A stretch of 64,000 nt of DNA from positions 1,736,001 to 1,800,000 of the forward strand of contig NC_017585.1 in the NCBI RefSeq assembly GCF_000240165.1, given 5' to 3'. The position numbers and the translations under genes are program-made. Positions 25,934 through 34,430 of this stretch are shown one piece after another. The number at the start of each line of letters is the position of its first letter. Positions within the stretch are counted from its first letter, which is position 1. The stretch comes from Streptantibioticus cattleyicolor NRRL 8057 = DSM 46488. Its GTDB lineage: Bacteria > Actinomycetota > Actinomycetes > Streptomycetales > Streptomycetaceae. The notes beneath the pieces are model-generated. The model ran no database searches. It was not told the origin of the DNA and saw only the letters and a list, made by a program, of their open reading frames with translations.

Positions 25934-28705
25934 TCAGCCCACCATGCGTTCGCCCACGTCGCTGCCGGCGAAGTCCTCGAAATCCATGGTGCCGATGCCG
26001 AGGTTGCAGCTGACCTCGATGGCCGCGTCGGGCCGGATGCGGAACTGCGTGACGAAGGCCTCCTCGTCCGGCTCGAAGGGCTCGCCGTCCCACTCGGTGG
26101 ACACGGCGAGCGGCGGATGCGCCTTGTGACGCATCGTGGTGGCGTCGGCGATGAAGACCGCCCCGGGCAGGTCCGGCTCGGGCAGGGCCGCGCGTACGGC
26201 CTTGAGGACGCGTTCGGCGGGGACGCCGTCGTACGCGGGCTCGCAGACGAGGTGCGGCTCCGGGATGTTGTCCATCCACGGTTCCCCAAGCCTCGTGACG
26301 ACCTGGTTCCAGGCGTCCTCGTCGCTGAAGTCTGTACGGATCACCAGCGGGCTCAGCGTGTCGCGTTCCGCGATCACCAAGGGCGGCAGGGCGTCCCCGG
26401 TGTCGGGCGCCACGACGGGCTCCGCCGAGGGGACCGGCACACCACCGAGCAGTACACCGCCGAGCCCGGCGGCATCGGGTACCACCCCGCAGACGCGGAA
26501 CAGCAACTCGAAGCGGTGCCGGTCGCGGTCGTTCTCCGCCAGCGCGGCGGCCACCTCGGGCACCTTGACCCCTTTGCGCCGGAACGGCTGGTCCGTGAAC
26601 TCGCTCACCAGCTCGCCGCGTTGGTGAAGGGTGAACCGCGCACCGTAGCCGTTTCCGCCGGCCGGCGCGTGCACCACCGCGACCGACTCCGCCAGCACCG
26701 ACCGCGCCACCGGCAGCGTGGCATCGTCGCTGAGAACGATGACGTCCGGCCCCGCGGCGACCACCGCGACGACACTTCCCGCACCCACCGCTTCCCGCCG
26801 CTGCTGGAGCTGGCGCCACGTGCCCCGCACCACCGAGCACGGCACGACGCCGAGACGCTCCAGCACCTGCGTGGGCGAACTCTCCTCGACCACCGCGACG
26901 CAGAATCCGCGGCCCTGTCCGATCAACGCCCCGAACCAGGCGGCCAGTACGTCGTTGCGCGGCACAGCCGGCTCGCGCACCGGCGTGCCGTCGAGCCGGG
27001 CCGGGCCGTTGGCGGATGCCCAGACGACGCCTCCCGTCTCGTCGCGCAGCTCCGCAGCCCCTCGCGCCACGACCAGTTCGGTGCCCGGCCCGGCGATGCG
27101 TTCCAGCTCGGAGCCGTCGAGCGCCAGCGCGCGCAGAACGCCGTCCTCGCCGAGTTCGAGAACGTTGTGTTGGTCGTAGAACCTGTCCCAGTGGGAGGTG
27201 TGGCCCTTGACGATGCAGCGCAGGACACGGCCGTCGTGGAAGAGCACGGTCGACCCGTCAGCACTGGTGAGCGTCTGCCCGTAGAGGCTTTCGCCCCGGC
27301 GCATCCGCGATCCGCGGGCGACCGTGGGCAGTTCGCCCGACGCGGCCGGAACCTCGGGGATTCCGGTGCTCCACACGATGCCACCGTGCGCGTCGGTCAG
27401 GACCAGGTCGCCGGTGTCGCGCATCTCCAGCCGCCGCACGCCCCGCCACGCGGTGCCCGTACCCCACACCCGCCGGCCGTGGTGGTCCCAGGCGGCCAGG
27501 TCTCCGTCGGGGCCCAGGGACAGCAGGCTGAACGACCGCGCGTCGCCGACCCACACGTACGCGCGCGTGAGGTTGTCGCGTATCGCCAGTGGCGGGTCGT
27601 ACACCCCGCTCAGCACCGTGAACCGGCCCGATGGTGAGGTCGAGGACTCCATCGAGAGCGCGCCACCGAGCGGGAGCCAGGAACAACCGGGCTGCCATGC
27701 TGAGGGCGTTGTCGCGTCGTCGGGCAGTGGCTGCGACGGGATCTCCGGTGGTATCCGCATCACGCGTGTTCCGCGGCAGGCGACGGGGGAGTGGCCCGCT
27801 CGTTGCCGGTAGCCGACGAATCCGCCGCTGCCGGCCAGGAACCGGACGGCTTCGAGTTGCAGGTGCGGGGAGCCGTTGCTGCCGGTGATGTCGAGACGGT
27901 AACGGTTGTAGGCTCCGGGTCGGGCTATGCGGTACGTCCGGGACCGGTGCCGGCCGGGAAGGGACTGGCCCGTGCGGGCATCGAGGGTGCGCCACAGCCT
28001 TCCGTCCGCCGAGCCGCGCAGAGTCCAGGCCGCCGGATCGCGGTCCGGAGCGTCGTTCGCGGAGGTCAGGACGTACCGCTTCACCGGGACCGGTTGGGAG
28101 AGCCGGAAGTCCAGGGACGCATGACTGTGGGGCGCGAACCATTTGCTGCTCGAGGTGTCGACGAGGTTCGCGGCAACCTCGCCCGCGCCGTGGTGCTCGG
28201 CGCTGGCCGACACGGCGACAACGAGGTCGCTCACATCCGCGTTGCCGGTCGGACCCGCCGGGCGCAGCGTCAGCGAACACGCGTTGCCGGACCGGTCGTG
28301 CCAGGCCACCCACTGCACGGGGGCCCGACTACCGTCCTCGACCAGCACCCGCAGCCGCCCCGCGGGAATCCAGCCGTCGGCATCCCGCACCTGCGTGTCG
28401 AACTCGTATCCCTGGGCGCCCTCGCGATCCTGCTCCCCCCGCTGCTCATCGAGTTCGCCACGGACCTCCACCATGTCACCGTCGGCGGTGCGGCGTTGGC
28501 CGTAGCAGCCGGCCAGGTCGGGTGAAAAGCCCAGCGAGCACTGCGTGCCGTCCTCGGTGGTCCAGGACAGTTGCGCCAGCGCCTCGGTTCCACCGTCGTC
28601 GACGTGCACCAGCAGCCGTGCCCCTGGCACCCACGGCTCCGAGTCCCGCGCGCGCTGCCACATCCGGAACGCGAGCGCAGACGTCTGATCCGGTACGGGC
28701 CGCAC
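25934..28705 (-). CDS. Large multidomain protein: discoidin-like, bulb-lectin-like, DUF6461/DUF6924-like
   Basis: A 923-residue protein without signal peptide or membrane helix. Residues about 15-70 and 100-150 are two copies of one beta-rich unit (EPWVPGARLLVHVDDG / DGWIPAGRLRVLVEDG). Residues 170-292 resemble an F5/8 type C (discoidin) domain (WFAPHSHASLDFRL, AYNRYRLDITGSNGSPHLQL). Residues 360-450 and perhaps 480-565 look like bulb-type lectin repeats (LGPDGDLAAWDHHGRRVW, GDLVLTDAHGGIVWST). About 588-750 resembles DUF6461 (GFCVAVVEESSPTQVLERLG) and 795-923 DUF6924 (PLVIRTDFSDEDAW). Domain names are from pattern memory. The GTG at 28705 follows GAGGAGG. A cytosolic or Sec-independent carbohydrate-recognition role is possible; the function is unknown. 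Confidence 0.75.
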   Translation of the reverse strand: MRPVPDQTSALAFRMWQRARDSEPWVPGARLLVHVDDGGTEALAQLSWTTEDGTQCSLGFSPDLAGCYGQRRTADGDMVEVRGELDEQRGEQDREGAQGYEFDTQVRDADGWIPAGRLRVLVEDGSRAPVQWVAWHDRSGNACSLTLRPAGPTGNADVSDLVVAVSASAEHHGAGEVAANLVDTSSSKWFAPHSHASLDFRLSQPVPVKRYVLTSANDAPDRDPAAWTLRGSADGRLWRTLDARTGQSLPGRHRSRTYRIARPGAYNRYRLDITGSNGSPHLQLEAVRFLAGSGGFVGYRQRAGHSPVACRGTRVMRIPPEIPSQPLPDDATTPSAWQPGCSWLPLGGALSMESSTSPSGRFTVLSGVYDPPLAIRDNLTRAYVWVGDARSFSLLSLGPDGDLAAWDHHGRRVWGTGTAWRGVRRLEMRDTGDLVLTDAHGGIVWSTGIPEVPAASGELPTVARGSRMRRGESLYGQTLTSADGSTVLFHDGRVLRCIVKGHTSHWDRFYDQHNVLELGEDGVLRALALDGSELERIAGPGTELVVARGAAELRDETGGVVWASANGPARLDGTPVREPAVPRNDVLAAWFGALIGQGRGFCVAVVEESSPTQVLERLGVVPCSVVRGTWRQLQQRREAVGAGSVVAVVAAGPDVIVLSDDATLPVARSVLAESVAVVHAPAGGNGYGARFTLHQRGELVSEFTDQPFRRKGVKVPEVAAALAENDRDRHRFELLFRVCGVVPDAAGLGGVLLGGVPVPSAEPVVAPDTGDALPPLVIAERDTLSPLVIRTDFSDEDAWNQVVTRLGEPWMDNIPEPHLVCEPAYDGVPAERVLKAVRAALPEPDLPGAVFIADATTMRHKAHPPLAVSTEWDGEPFEPDEEAFVTQFRIRPDAAIEVSCNLGIGTMDFEDFAGSDVGERMVG

Positions 28706-29091
28706 TGGTCCTCCTCGCCTTTACGTGGACGACAGCGTAATCCGCCGAGCTTGTGTCAGCTCAACTGCCGTTGCGCGTGAGCGCGTTGATGTGTTCCGGG
28801 ACCTCGTCGTGGTCCGGCGTCGACCATCGTCCCTGACCCCGCGATGCACTTCGGCGGGTGCCGAGCCGCCGTTCCGGCCTTTCTGCTCCGAAGCCGTGAT
28901 GGGCCGTAAAGTCGGATGTCTCGGTGTATGTCCGTCCGGCTTTGTAGGGGCCTTGTAACAGGGGCCTTGGTGGCTTTGAAGTGCGTGGTTCCGGCATGTT
29001 GGGGTGAGGAGTGCCCGGGGCCTCCCCGGGCAGAAGTTGATCTGACGCGGTCGGCCCGTCCGGGGCCGACCCTTTGCGTGAGGAGCGTTGT
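28706..29091. promoter_or_regulatory. Divergent upstream region with a direct repeat
   Basis: No gene is recognisable. It holds GGGGCCTTG twice in direct orientation (28947-28955 and 28961-28969), 14 bases apart, upstream of the small secreted protein gene. The repeat could be an activator site; no -10/-35 pair is convincing. Confidence 0.35.
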
Positions 29092-29328
29092 ATGAAGTCG
29101 TGGCGCAAGCGAATGACCTACGGTCTTGCTGTCGTGGCCGCTACGGTCGCGATTCCGTTGACTGCCGGCTCCGCCTCCGCCGCCAGCTGGCACGACATCG
29201 CCGGTGGTCCGGAGATGTACCCCGACATGGCCGCGTGCCAGGCGGACATCCCGACGGCGAAGCAGCATTACCAGGACGCCACTTGTGTCGACAACAACGG
29301 GCGCATCTCCCTCTGGGTGCTGTACTGA
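29092..29328 (+). CDS. Small secreted protein of unknown function
   Basis: A 78-residue protein: a signal peptide (MTYGLAVVAATVAIPLTAGS, then ASAA) and a mature part of about 45 residues with two cysteines (PDMAACQADIPTAK and QDATCVDNNGR) that could form one disulphide. GAGGAGCG precedes the ATG at 29092. Short secreted proteins of this kind are common in Streptomyces and mostly uncharacterised. A strong hairpin follows about 50 bases downstream. Confidence 0.75.
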   Translation: MKSWRKRMTYGLAVVAATVAIPLTAGSASAASWHDIAGGPEMYPDMAACQADIPTAKQHYQDATCVDNNGRISLWVLY

Positions 29329-29381
29329 GCTGTTTCCGAGCCGGCGGCGCTGACCGCGGGTTGGACCGTCCTGCGTAACGA

Positions 29382-29439
29382 CGAAGCTCCTGGTGGACGG
29401 GTTCTCGACCAAGATCACCCGTGTCCGCCAGGAGCTTCG
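29382..29439. terminator. Strong hairpin between convergent genes
   Basis: Arms CGAAGCTCCTGG-T-GGAC-GGGT (29382-29402) and ACCC-GTGTCC-GCCAGGAGCTTCG (29417-29439) pair over about 20 bases with one mismatch and a small bulge around a 14-base loop. It lies between the small secreted protein and the convergent propeller gene, so bidirectional termination is likely. A mobile-element end cannot be excluded. Confidence 0.6.
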
Positions 29440-29484
29440 CGTGCTCGTCCACTCGTCCTCGATCCGCGTGAGGTCGGAGAGAGC

Positions 29485-30867
29485 TCAGTGCTCGCCCGGC
29501 GTACGGGCGTAGACGTGCCAGTCGTTGGACGTGGTGCCTCCGGGGAGCAGGTTGGTGCTGTTGTCGGTGAACTCCACGGTTCTGCCGTTGTCGGACACGT
29601 ACGGGGCGATCGCGGCGCCGTCCTGTTGTGAACCGTCGGAGGCCGTGCTGATGGTTTCGGTGCGGCCGGTCGCCAGGTTCTGGCGGTAGAGGTCGTGGCG
29701 GGCCTGCCGGGCGTGGATGATCGTGTCGGAGCAGCCGCCGGAGAAGTAGACCCACCGGTCGTCGGAGCTGATGGCCGCCGAGGGGTCCGCCCAGCAGATC
29801 GCCGCCGGGTTGGCCGAGGTGCGTGCGCTGTTCACCTTGCCTGTTCGCAGGTCGTGGACGAACAGTTCGGTGCGGGCCTTGCCGCCGGGCAGCGGGGACG
29901 CGCCGAGGGCGTAGGCGGCGTAGCGGCCGTCGGGGCTGAGCCGGAGGGCCGGGGCCGCCGGGCCGGCCGTGCCGTCGGCGGCCAGGCTGGCGAGAGTGGT
30001 GGTGCGGCGGTGCAGGTCGTAGGTGTAGAGGTTGGTGTAGCGCAGGCCGTGCGGATGGACGGCGCCGTTCGCCGGGGTGGCGGGTGGTAACAGGTTCGTG
30101 GCCCGGGAGCTGAAGCCGACGGTACCGCCGTCCGCGCTGATCGTCGGGTTGTCCGAGTCGTTGTCGGCTGCCTGCCCGTTCGCGCCGGGTGATGCCAGGC
30201 GGGTGTGACCGGTGATGCGGTCGGTGACGTAGATGTTCCGGGTGTCCGGCTTGACGGCGGCGCCCGGCACGAGGTCGGTGCGGGTCGACATGTAGACGAT
30301 GCGCCGGCCGTCGGCGCTGATGGCCGGGTGGTAGGCGCCCGGGTCGCCCTGGGTTCCGCCGGTCGGGGTGCCGGTGGTGACGAGCCGGGTACGTGCCTTG
30401 ACGCGGTCGCGGACGTAGACGTTGTACGCGCCGTTGGCGGGCTGGCCGGGCGCCACGTCGGCGGCGCCGCTGGAGAAGACGACGTACCGGCCGTCGCCGC
30501 TGATCCCCGCCCTGTCGTCGAGCGCGGTCAGCGGGGTGCCGTCGTCGGCCCGGCTGACCAGTTCGGTGCGGCCGGTACGCAGATCGCGGACGTACAGGCC
30601 GAAGCCGGCCTTCGCGCCGTCCGGCACCAGATTGGTCGCCGACGAGGCGAAGAGCGCGTAGTGGCCGTTGCCGCTGATCCCCAGGCTCGTCGACGGCTGG
30701 TCCGCCGGGGCGCCGTCCGTCCCGCGGTCGACCTGGGTGACGGGGCCCCACGCCGCGTCGGCCCGGGCGGGCGCGGCGGTGCCTGCGACGGCCGTGGCCG
30801 CCGCCAGCACGCAGGCGCCGAGCGTGAGTCGGCCTCTGGTACGGGTCGTTCGGTGGGTCTGCTCCAT
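29485..30867 (-). CDS. Secreted TolB/WD40-like beta-propeller protein
   Basis: A 460-residue exported protein. After a signal peptide (LTLGACVLAAATAVAGTAAP, then ARADA) come repeated blade motifs built as ISGDGRYVVFSS, ISADGRRIVYMS, ISADGGTVGFSS, LSPDGRYAAYAL and VSDNGRTVEFTD, each followed by NIYVTDRITGHT- or DLYRQNLATGRT-like strands. This is the pattern of TolB/PD40 propellers, about six blades. No catalytic domain is attached, so it probably binds a ligand or protein outside the cell. The ATG at 30867 is chosen since it begins the signal peptide; the open frame extends to 31287 without homology. Confidence 0.85.
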   Translation of the reverse strand: MEQTHRTTRTRGRLTLGACVLAAATAVAGTAAPARADAAWGPVTQVDRGTDGAPADQPSTSLGISGNGHYALFASSATNLVPDGAKAGFGLYVRDLRTGRTELVSRADDGTPLTALDDRAGISGDGRYVVFSSGAADVAPGQPANGAYNVYVRDRVKARTRLVTTGTPTGGTQGDPGAYHPAISADGRRIVYMSTRTDLVPGAAVKPDTRNIYVTDRITGHTRLASPGANGQAADNDSDNPTISADGGTVGFSSRATNLLPPATPANGAVHPHGLRYTNLYTYDLHRRTTTLASLAADGTAGPAAPALRLSPDGRYAAYALGASPLPGGKARTELFVHDLRTGKVNSARTSANPAAICWADPSAAISSDDRWVYFSGGCSDTIIHARQARHDLYRQNLATGRTETISTASDGSQQDGAAIAPYVSDNGRTVEFTDNSTNLLPGGTTSNDWHVYARTPGEH

Positions 30868-31139
30868 GCTGATCCGTCCTCCCCGGATGGCTGCTCCCAC
30901 CCGCCCCCGGCAGTCCGCGGACGGGTTCCAGGAGAGCCAATCGCCGACGCCGCCGACGGTCAACGGGGGAGGAGGAACCGATCGAAAAACGCGAGGGGTT
31001 CGTCTGCGGCGGCGACGACCCCGGCCGTGCCCTGGGGGATCCACGGCGGCCGGCCGGTACCTGTCCTCCCGCGCCTCATCGCAGGTGCGTCGCCGCCGAG
31101 CCGGTCCCCGGCGGCCCAGCGGCAGCCGCCCGTCGCTCA

Positions 31140-31394
31140 CTACGCGCTCCGCGAGCGTCCGTAGCGCCGCTCGAAGCGCTCGACGCGCCCCGCGGTGTCC
31201 AGGACCCGCTGGGTGCCGGTGTAGAAGGGGTGGCTCGCCGAGGAGATCTCGACGTCGATGACCGGGTAGGTGTTGCCGTCCGCCCACACGACGGTCTTGT
31301 CGCTGGTGGCCGTCGAACGGGTCAGGAAGGCGAAGTCGGCCGCCCGGTCACGGAAGACGACCGGGTGGTAGGCGGGGTGGATTCCGGGCTTCAC
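31140..31394 (-). CDS. rpmE2: 50S ribosomal protein L31 type B (zinc-free)
   Basis: An 84-residue L31: [20 protein letters not shown], then [20 protein letters not shown] and the FERRYG ending. It lacks the CxxC zinc cysteines of type A L31, so it is the paralogue that replaces the zinc form when zinc is scarce. It lies just after the zinc-free L33 gene, in the likely operon rpmG-rpmE2 read leftwards from the candidate Zur box at 31585. Expression should rise when Zur loses zinc. Confidence 0.95.
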   Translation of the reverse strand: MKPGIHPAYHPVVFRDRAADFAFLTRSTATSDKTVVWADGNTYPVIDVEISSASHPFYTGTQRVLDTAGRVERFERRYGRSRSA

Positions 31395-31399
31395 GGCTC

Positions 31400-31564
31400 T
31401 CAGCGCTCCTCACGGAAGTCGACGTGGCGGCCGGCGACCGGGTCGTACTTGCGCAGCGTCAGCCGGTCGGGGTTGTTACGGCGGTTCTTGCGGGTCACGT
31501 ACGTGTAGCCGGTGCCGGCGGTGGACCTGAGCTTGATGATCGGGCGCAGTTCGTTACGGGCCAT
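31400..31564 (-). CDS. rpmG: 50S ribosomal protein L33, zinc-free paralogue
   Basis: A 54-residue L33: [20 protein letters not shown], then [20 protein letters not shown]. All cysteines of the zinc ribbon are absent, marking the C-minus form. The ATG at 31564 lies about 20 bases from a candidate Zur box. The L31 gene begins only a few bases after its stop. The pair would let zinc be released from ribosomes during starvation, as known for Zur regulons of Streptomyces and Mycobacterium. Confidence 0.95.
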   Translation of the reverse strand: MARNELRPIIKLRSTAGTGYTYVTRKNRRNNPDRLTLRKYDPVAGRHVDFREER

Positions 31565-31584
31565 GGACGACACCATACACACAT

Positions 31585-31599
31585 TGATTTTCATTTTCA
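31585..31599. promoter_or_regulatory. Candidate Zur box
   Basis: TGATTTTCATTTTCA (minus strand TGAAAATGAAAATCA), an AT-rich element in very GC-rich DNA, centred between divergent zinc-free ribosomal protein genes. It closely resembles the Streptomyces Zur site TGAAAATGATTTTCA. It would control both rpmG-rpmE2 to the left and rpsN to the right. Confidence 0.75.
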
Positions 31600-31644
31600 T
31601 CAAGCTGTTAGTGTGCCGCTGTTGCCGCCAACAGAGGAGGAAGC

Positions 31645-31959
31645 ATGTCCGACCACCGCCAACCCGCCGGCCGCCGGCCCGTGCAGAACGGACAGCGGCG
31701 CCTTGTCGTGGCCCGCTACGCCGCACGCCGCGCCGCGCTGAAGGCGATCAGCTCATTCCCCCGACCCTCCGACGAGGAACGCGCCGCCCCCCAACGGGAA
31801 GCGCGCCGACAACCCCGCGACGCCGACACCACCCACCCGCGCACCCGCGACGCCGTAGCCGGGCGTCCCCGTGGCCGCCTGCGCGCCTTCGGCCTGACCC
31901 GCATCCGCGCGCGAGACGGCACGCGTGAACGAACTGCCCGGCGCCACAGGGGCAGTTGA
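31645..31959 (+). pseudogene. rpsN: 30S ribosomal protein S14 zinc-free paralogue, C-terminus frameshifted
   Basis: This frame encodes most of an S14 of the C-minus type: [48 protein letters not shown], without zinc cysteines. The last residues of S14 normally read like RE.AHRGELPGV.KASW. Here they appear one frame over (RETARVNELPGATGAV), while the open frame ends DGTRERTARRHRGS. The shift lies in the CGCGCGCG run near 31906-31914. The conserved KASW end and its stop are missing in the other frame too, so a single-base error alone does not restore a normal gene. GAGGAAG precedes the ATG at 31645. Confidence 0.75.
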
Positions 31960-32069
31960 CGATCCACACCCGATCCGCTCACGCCGTGACGGGAACGGTG
32001 GCGCGGGGCGCGACGGACCCGGCAACGGCACCGGGCGGCGCACGACACCGCGCCCGTGCCTGCCTGGCG

Positions 32070-32175
32070 CGGACCCCGGCGCCCTGGACCTGGACGCGCC
32101 GACCAACCACCTCCGCATCCGTCACCAGGTCGAACTGCTCGCCCCGCTACGTACGCGGGGTGCGGGCGGCGGCCG
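32070..32175 (+). pseudogene. Remnant of an ABC transporter ATPase (Walker B region)
   Basis: The frame continuing from the shifted S14 end reads GALDLDAPTNHLRIRHQVELL, then APLRTRG (text split at residue 20 for length: the RHQVELL part follows directly). It matches the Walker B/D-loop stretch LLLDEPTNHLDIRHQLELL.LLR of metal-siderophore ABC ATPases, with the catalytic Glu replaced. Walker A and signature motifs are absent. It suggests a deletion joined rpsN to a metal-uptake ATPase gene. Confidence 0.45.
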
Positions 32176-32265
32176 TCGACCACCGGGCGCCGGCGGACGG
32201 CCCCGGGACGGACGCGGCGGCGGAAGCGGGCTCCGGCCGCCACGCCCGGTCACCGGCCGCCTCGG

Positions 32266-32913
32266 TCACAGAATGCCCAAGCGGAGCGCGTACACGACGG
32301 CGTGCGTGCGGTTGCGGAGGTTGAGCCGTGTGACGATGCTGTGCACGATGCTCTTCACGGTTCGTTCCGAATAACTGAGCTTTGTGGCGATCTGCTTCGT
32401 GCTCCACCCGTCGGCCAGCAGGCGGAGCACTTCGACCTCTCTGTCCGCCAGGCCGGCGACGTTCAACCCGTGCGGCACGAGGACGGTGTCCCTGATGGCC
32501 TTGATCTGCTTGATCAGGGCCTGTTGCACGTCCCCGCACCGTTCGATGCCGTGGGTCACGGCGCCCATGACGGCCCGCCGCACTTCTTCGAAGCAACTCT
32601 GCTGACGGGGTAAGAAGCTCACCAGACCGAGGTCGATCGCGCGCAGGAGATGGTGCTCGGGAAGTTCATGGGCGACCATGACCACGGGGAGCGTGTGGTC
32701 CGAGGTCTCGTGCTGGACCTGTTCCACCCGGGAAAGCGTGTCCCCGGTGACCTCTGTCGCCAGTACCAGCAGGATGTCGGCGGGGAGACGCTCGGAGCAG
32801 TAGCTCGCCTGGATCTCCTTGTGCGACGAAAGCCACGAGACGGCTCCTTCTCCGGTGACCGGGTCATTGGCAAGTACGGACACGGTGATGGGTTTCACAG
32901 TCTTACTTGTCAT
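32266..32913 (-). CDS. LuxR/NarL-type regulator with degenerate receiver domain
   Basis: A 215-residue protein in response-regulator format. The C-terminal HTH is standard NarL/LuxR type: AGLADREVEVLRLLADGWST, then TKLSYSERTVKSIVHSIVTR. The N-terminal 120 residues have receiver length, but the site normally read as DVVLLD is ADILLVLATEV, so Leu replaces the phospho-accepting Asp, and the conserved Lys is absent (SFLPRQQ). It is probably controlled by ligand or protein contact instead of phosphorylation. It diverges from the NRPS cluster across 1.1 kb and is its likely pathway-specific regulator. Its codons are less GC-biased than its neighbours. Confidence 0.88.
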   Translation of the reverse strand: MTSKTVKPITVSVLANDPVTGEGAVSWLSSHKEIQASYCSERLPADILLVLATEVTGDTLSRVEQVQHETSDHTLPVVMVAHELPEHHLLRAIDLGLVSFLPRQQSCFEEVRRAVMGAVTHGIERCGDVQQALIKQIKAIRDTVLVPHGLNVAGLADREVEVLRLLADGWSTKQIATKLSYSERTVKSIVHSIVTRLNLRNRTHAVVYALRLGIL

Positions 32914-34042
32914 GGCTCATCAATCTCGGTGGAGGAAACAAGGTCGGCCGGCGATTTGAAGAAGTGGTCAGGACGCACCTGGGACGCGTTCCGCTCGTTC
33001 CGTCGGTGAGTGCCGCGAGAGGTGAACGACCGCCAAGCGAACGGGAGTCCGGACCGGGAGCGCTGTGCGATTCCCCGGCGGCTCGAACGCGACGGCGCGG
33101 AAACCGCCTTTACGCCTTTGCGGATCAGGCGTGTCCGTAGGCCGCGCAATCTCCCTGGCCCGGCGGGTCGTTGAGCGGGCGGGCATGGGGCGCCGTGCCG
33201 AACGACCGCACGTCCCGGTCGCCCTGGCCGACCGGGACGGCCAGGGACCTGGGACGGCCGGGGAGACGGCAGGTGTCAGGGGTCGGTGGCCATGCTTCAC
33301 CCGCGGTGGTCGAGGATCCCCCCGTCACGCCGGCACCGGCCCAGGCTGGATCGTCGGCACCACGGCTCACCCATCCTGATCACCATCCCGCCGCGCGTCG
33401 TGCGGAGCTGTCCGTGCGCCACACGACGTCGCTGGAGTAGTCGGTACGGATAACCAGGTCAGCGTAGCCCACGTCCGCCGATTCATGATCGATTCCACCC
33501 GGCCAATGGTCGGTTGTGCCGTCGCCGTCGGTACGGGACCGTGGCGTGTCTGCCTGGCCATACCGCGAGGTTTACCCCTGGGGGCACGGGGACGGGTGAA
33601 CCGGGGCAGTTCCGTGCCGCCGGAGGGCGGTCCGTGGGGGTGGAGCGGCCGTCGCGGACCATGAGCCGTCGGCGGCCCTGCTCCCGAAGTCTCCCGTACC
33701 GGCGCGAGGAGCCGGTGATGGTCCCTCGCGCTCCAGGACGACGCAATGGCGGCGCACCAATGTGCACCCTTCAACTCCCCAAAGGGTGGGGCGGCTTGCG
33801 TCCGTCTGCTGGGCCGTTCATCTTGGGAGCAGTGCGGATCGGGAGCGGAATAACGTTCCACGTGGTGTGTGCATCTGTTGTGTTTCATTGAATTGAGAAC
33901 AGGCTGTATGCGTTTCCTGGGGTGAAATCGCGGGCAGCACGCAGCAGTTCCCGGGAATCCGCGTCTCATCCGCGCCGGTCCCCGGTTCTCGTGCACCCCG
34001 ACGGAGCCTGACTCGATACAGCGGACAGAGGGGAAGCCTGGG
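32914..34042. promoter_or_regulatory. Long gene-free leader between regulator and NRPS cluster
   Basis: No credible gene in 1.1 kb. It should hold the promoters of the LuxR-type gene and the NRPS operon. Notable are overlapping hairpins at 33211-33252 (listed separately), small dyads CCCC-T-GGGG at 33575 and CCCCAAAGGGTGGGG at 33777, and an AT-richer patch around 33860-33910 (cattgaattgagaaca) that is the best promoter candidate for the NRPS operon. Confidence 0.4.
33211..33252. promoter_or_regulatory. Overlapping, mutually exclusive hairpins
   Basis: CGTCCCGGTC (33211-33220) pairs perfectly with GACCGGGACG (33230-33239). CCCTGGCCG (33222-33230) pairs perfectly with CGGCCAGGG (33238-33246). 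A third palindrome, CCAGG-GA-CCTGG, spans 33241-33252. The first two stems share bases and cannot form together, as in attenuators or RNA switches. The region is non-coding and about 800 bases before the NRPS operon. Confidence 0.4.
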
Positions 34043-34429
34043 ATGGTGCCCGACGGGCAGGAAGTGGGAGATACCGCGGCGGAACAGCCACCGCGGACTC
34101 TTCCGGATAGGGAACACGCCGGGACCGCGGACGGTCCGGCACGGACGGGCCAAGCGTTGGACAACGAGGTGCGGCACTCGGTCACCCGCATATGGGAAGA
34201 CGTGCTCCGCCTGGACGATCTGGCTGCCGGAGACAACTTCTTCGAGCTGGGAGGCCATTCGCTCTCCGCTTCCCAGGTCATCTCCCGCATACGGGACTCG
34301 TTACAGGTCGAGGTGTCGCTCGCCGCCTTCTTCGAGTACCCCACGATCGCCGAACTCGCCCACTTCGTGGCGCGGCAGCGCGCACTGGCGCACGCGGACG
34401 GCCCCCGCCGGGAGAAGGGCGAGGGCTGA
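34043..34429 (+). CDS. Free-standing peptidyl carrier protein
   Basis: A 128-residue protein with a disordered N-terminus of 40 residues followed by one thiolation domain (VTRIWEDVLRLDDLAAGDNF, then FELGGHSLSASQVISRI). Ser73 in GGHSL is the phosphopantetheine attachment site. There is no adenylation domain, so it must be loaded in trans; the MbtH-A protein downstream is the obvious source. The GGHS form is typical of carriers that serve condensation domains. It ends two bases before the C-A-T gene, so the two are translated together. As first gene it is the natural starter carrier. Confidence 0.9.
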   Translation: MVPDGQEVGDTAAEQPPRTLPDREHAGTADGPARTGQALDNEVRHSVTRIWEDVLRLDDLAAGDNFFELGGHSLSASQVISRIRDSLQVEVSLAAFFEYPTIAELAHFVARQRALAHADGPRREKGEG

Positions 34430-34430
34430 C

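Noticed and set aside
24570-26840. A 756-codon minus-strand frame
   Set aside because: It crosses the amidohydrolase in antisense and the lectin-type gene in another frame; no homology seen.
31645-31959. Programmed frameshift in rpsN
   Set aside because: No slippery heptamer is present, and the other frame lacks the normal S14 end and stop, so a functional recoded product is unlikely.
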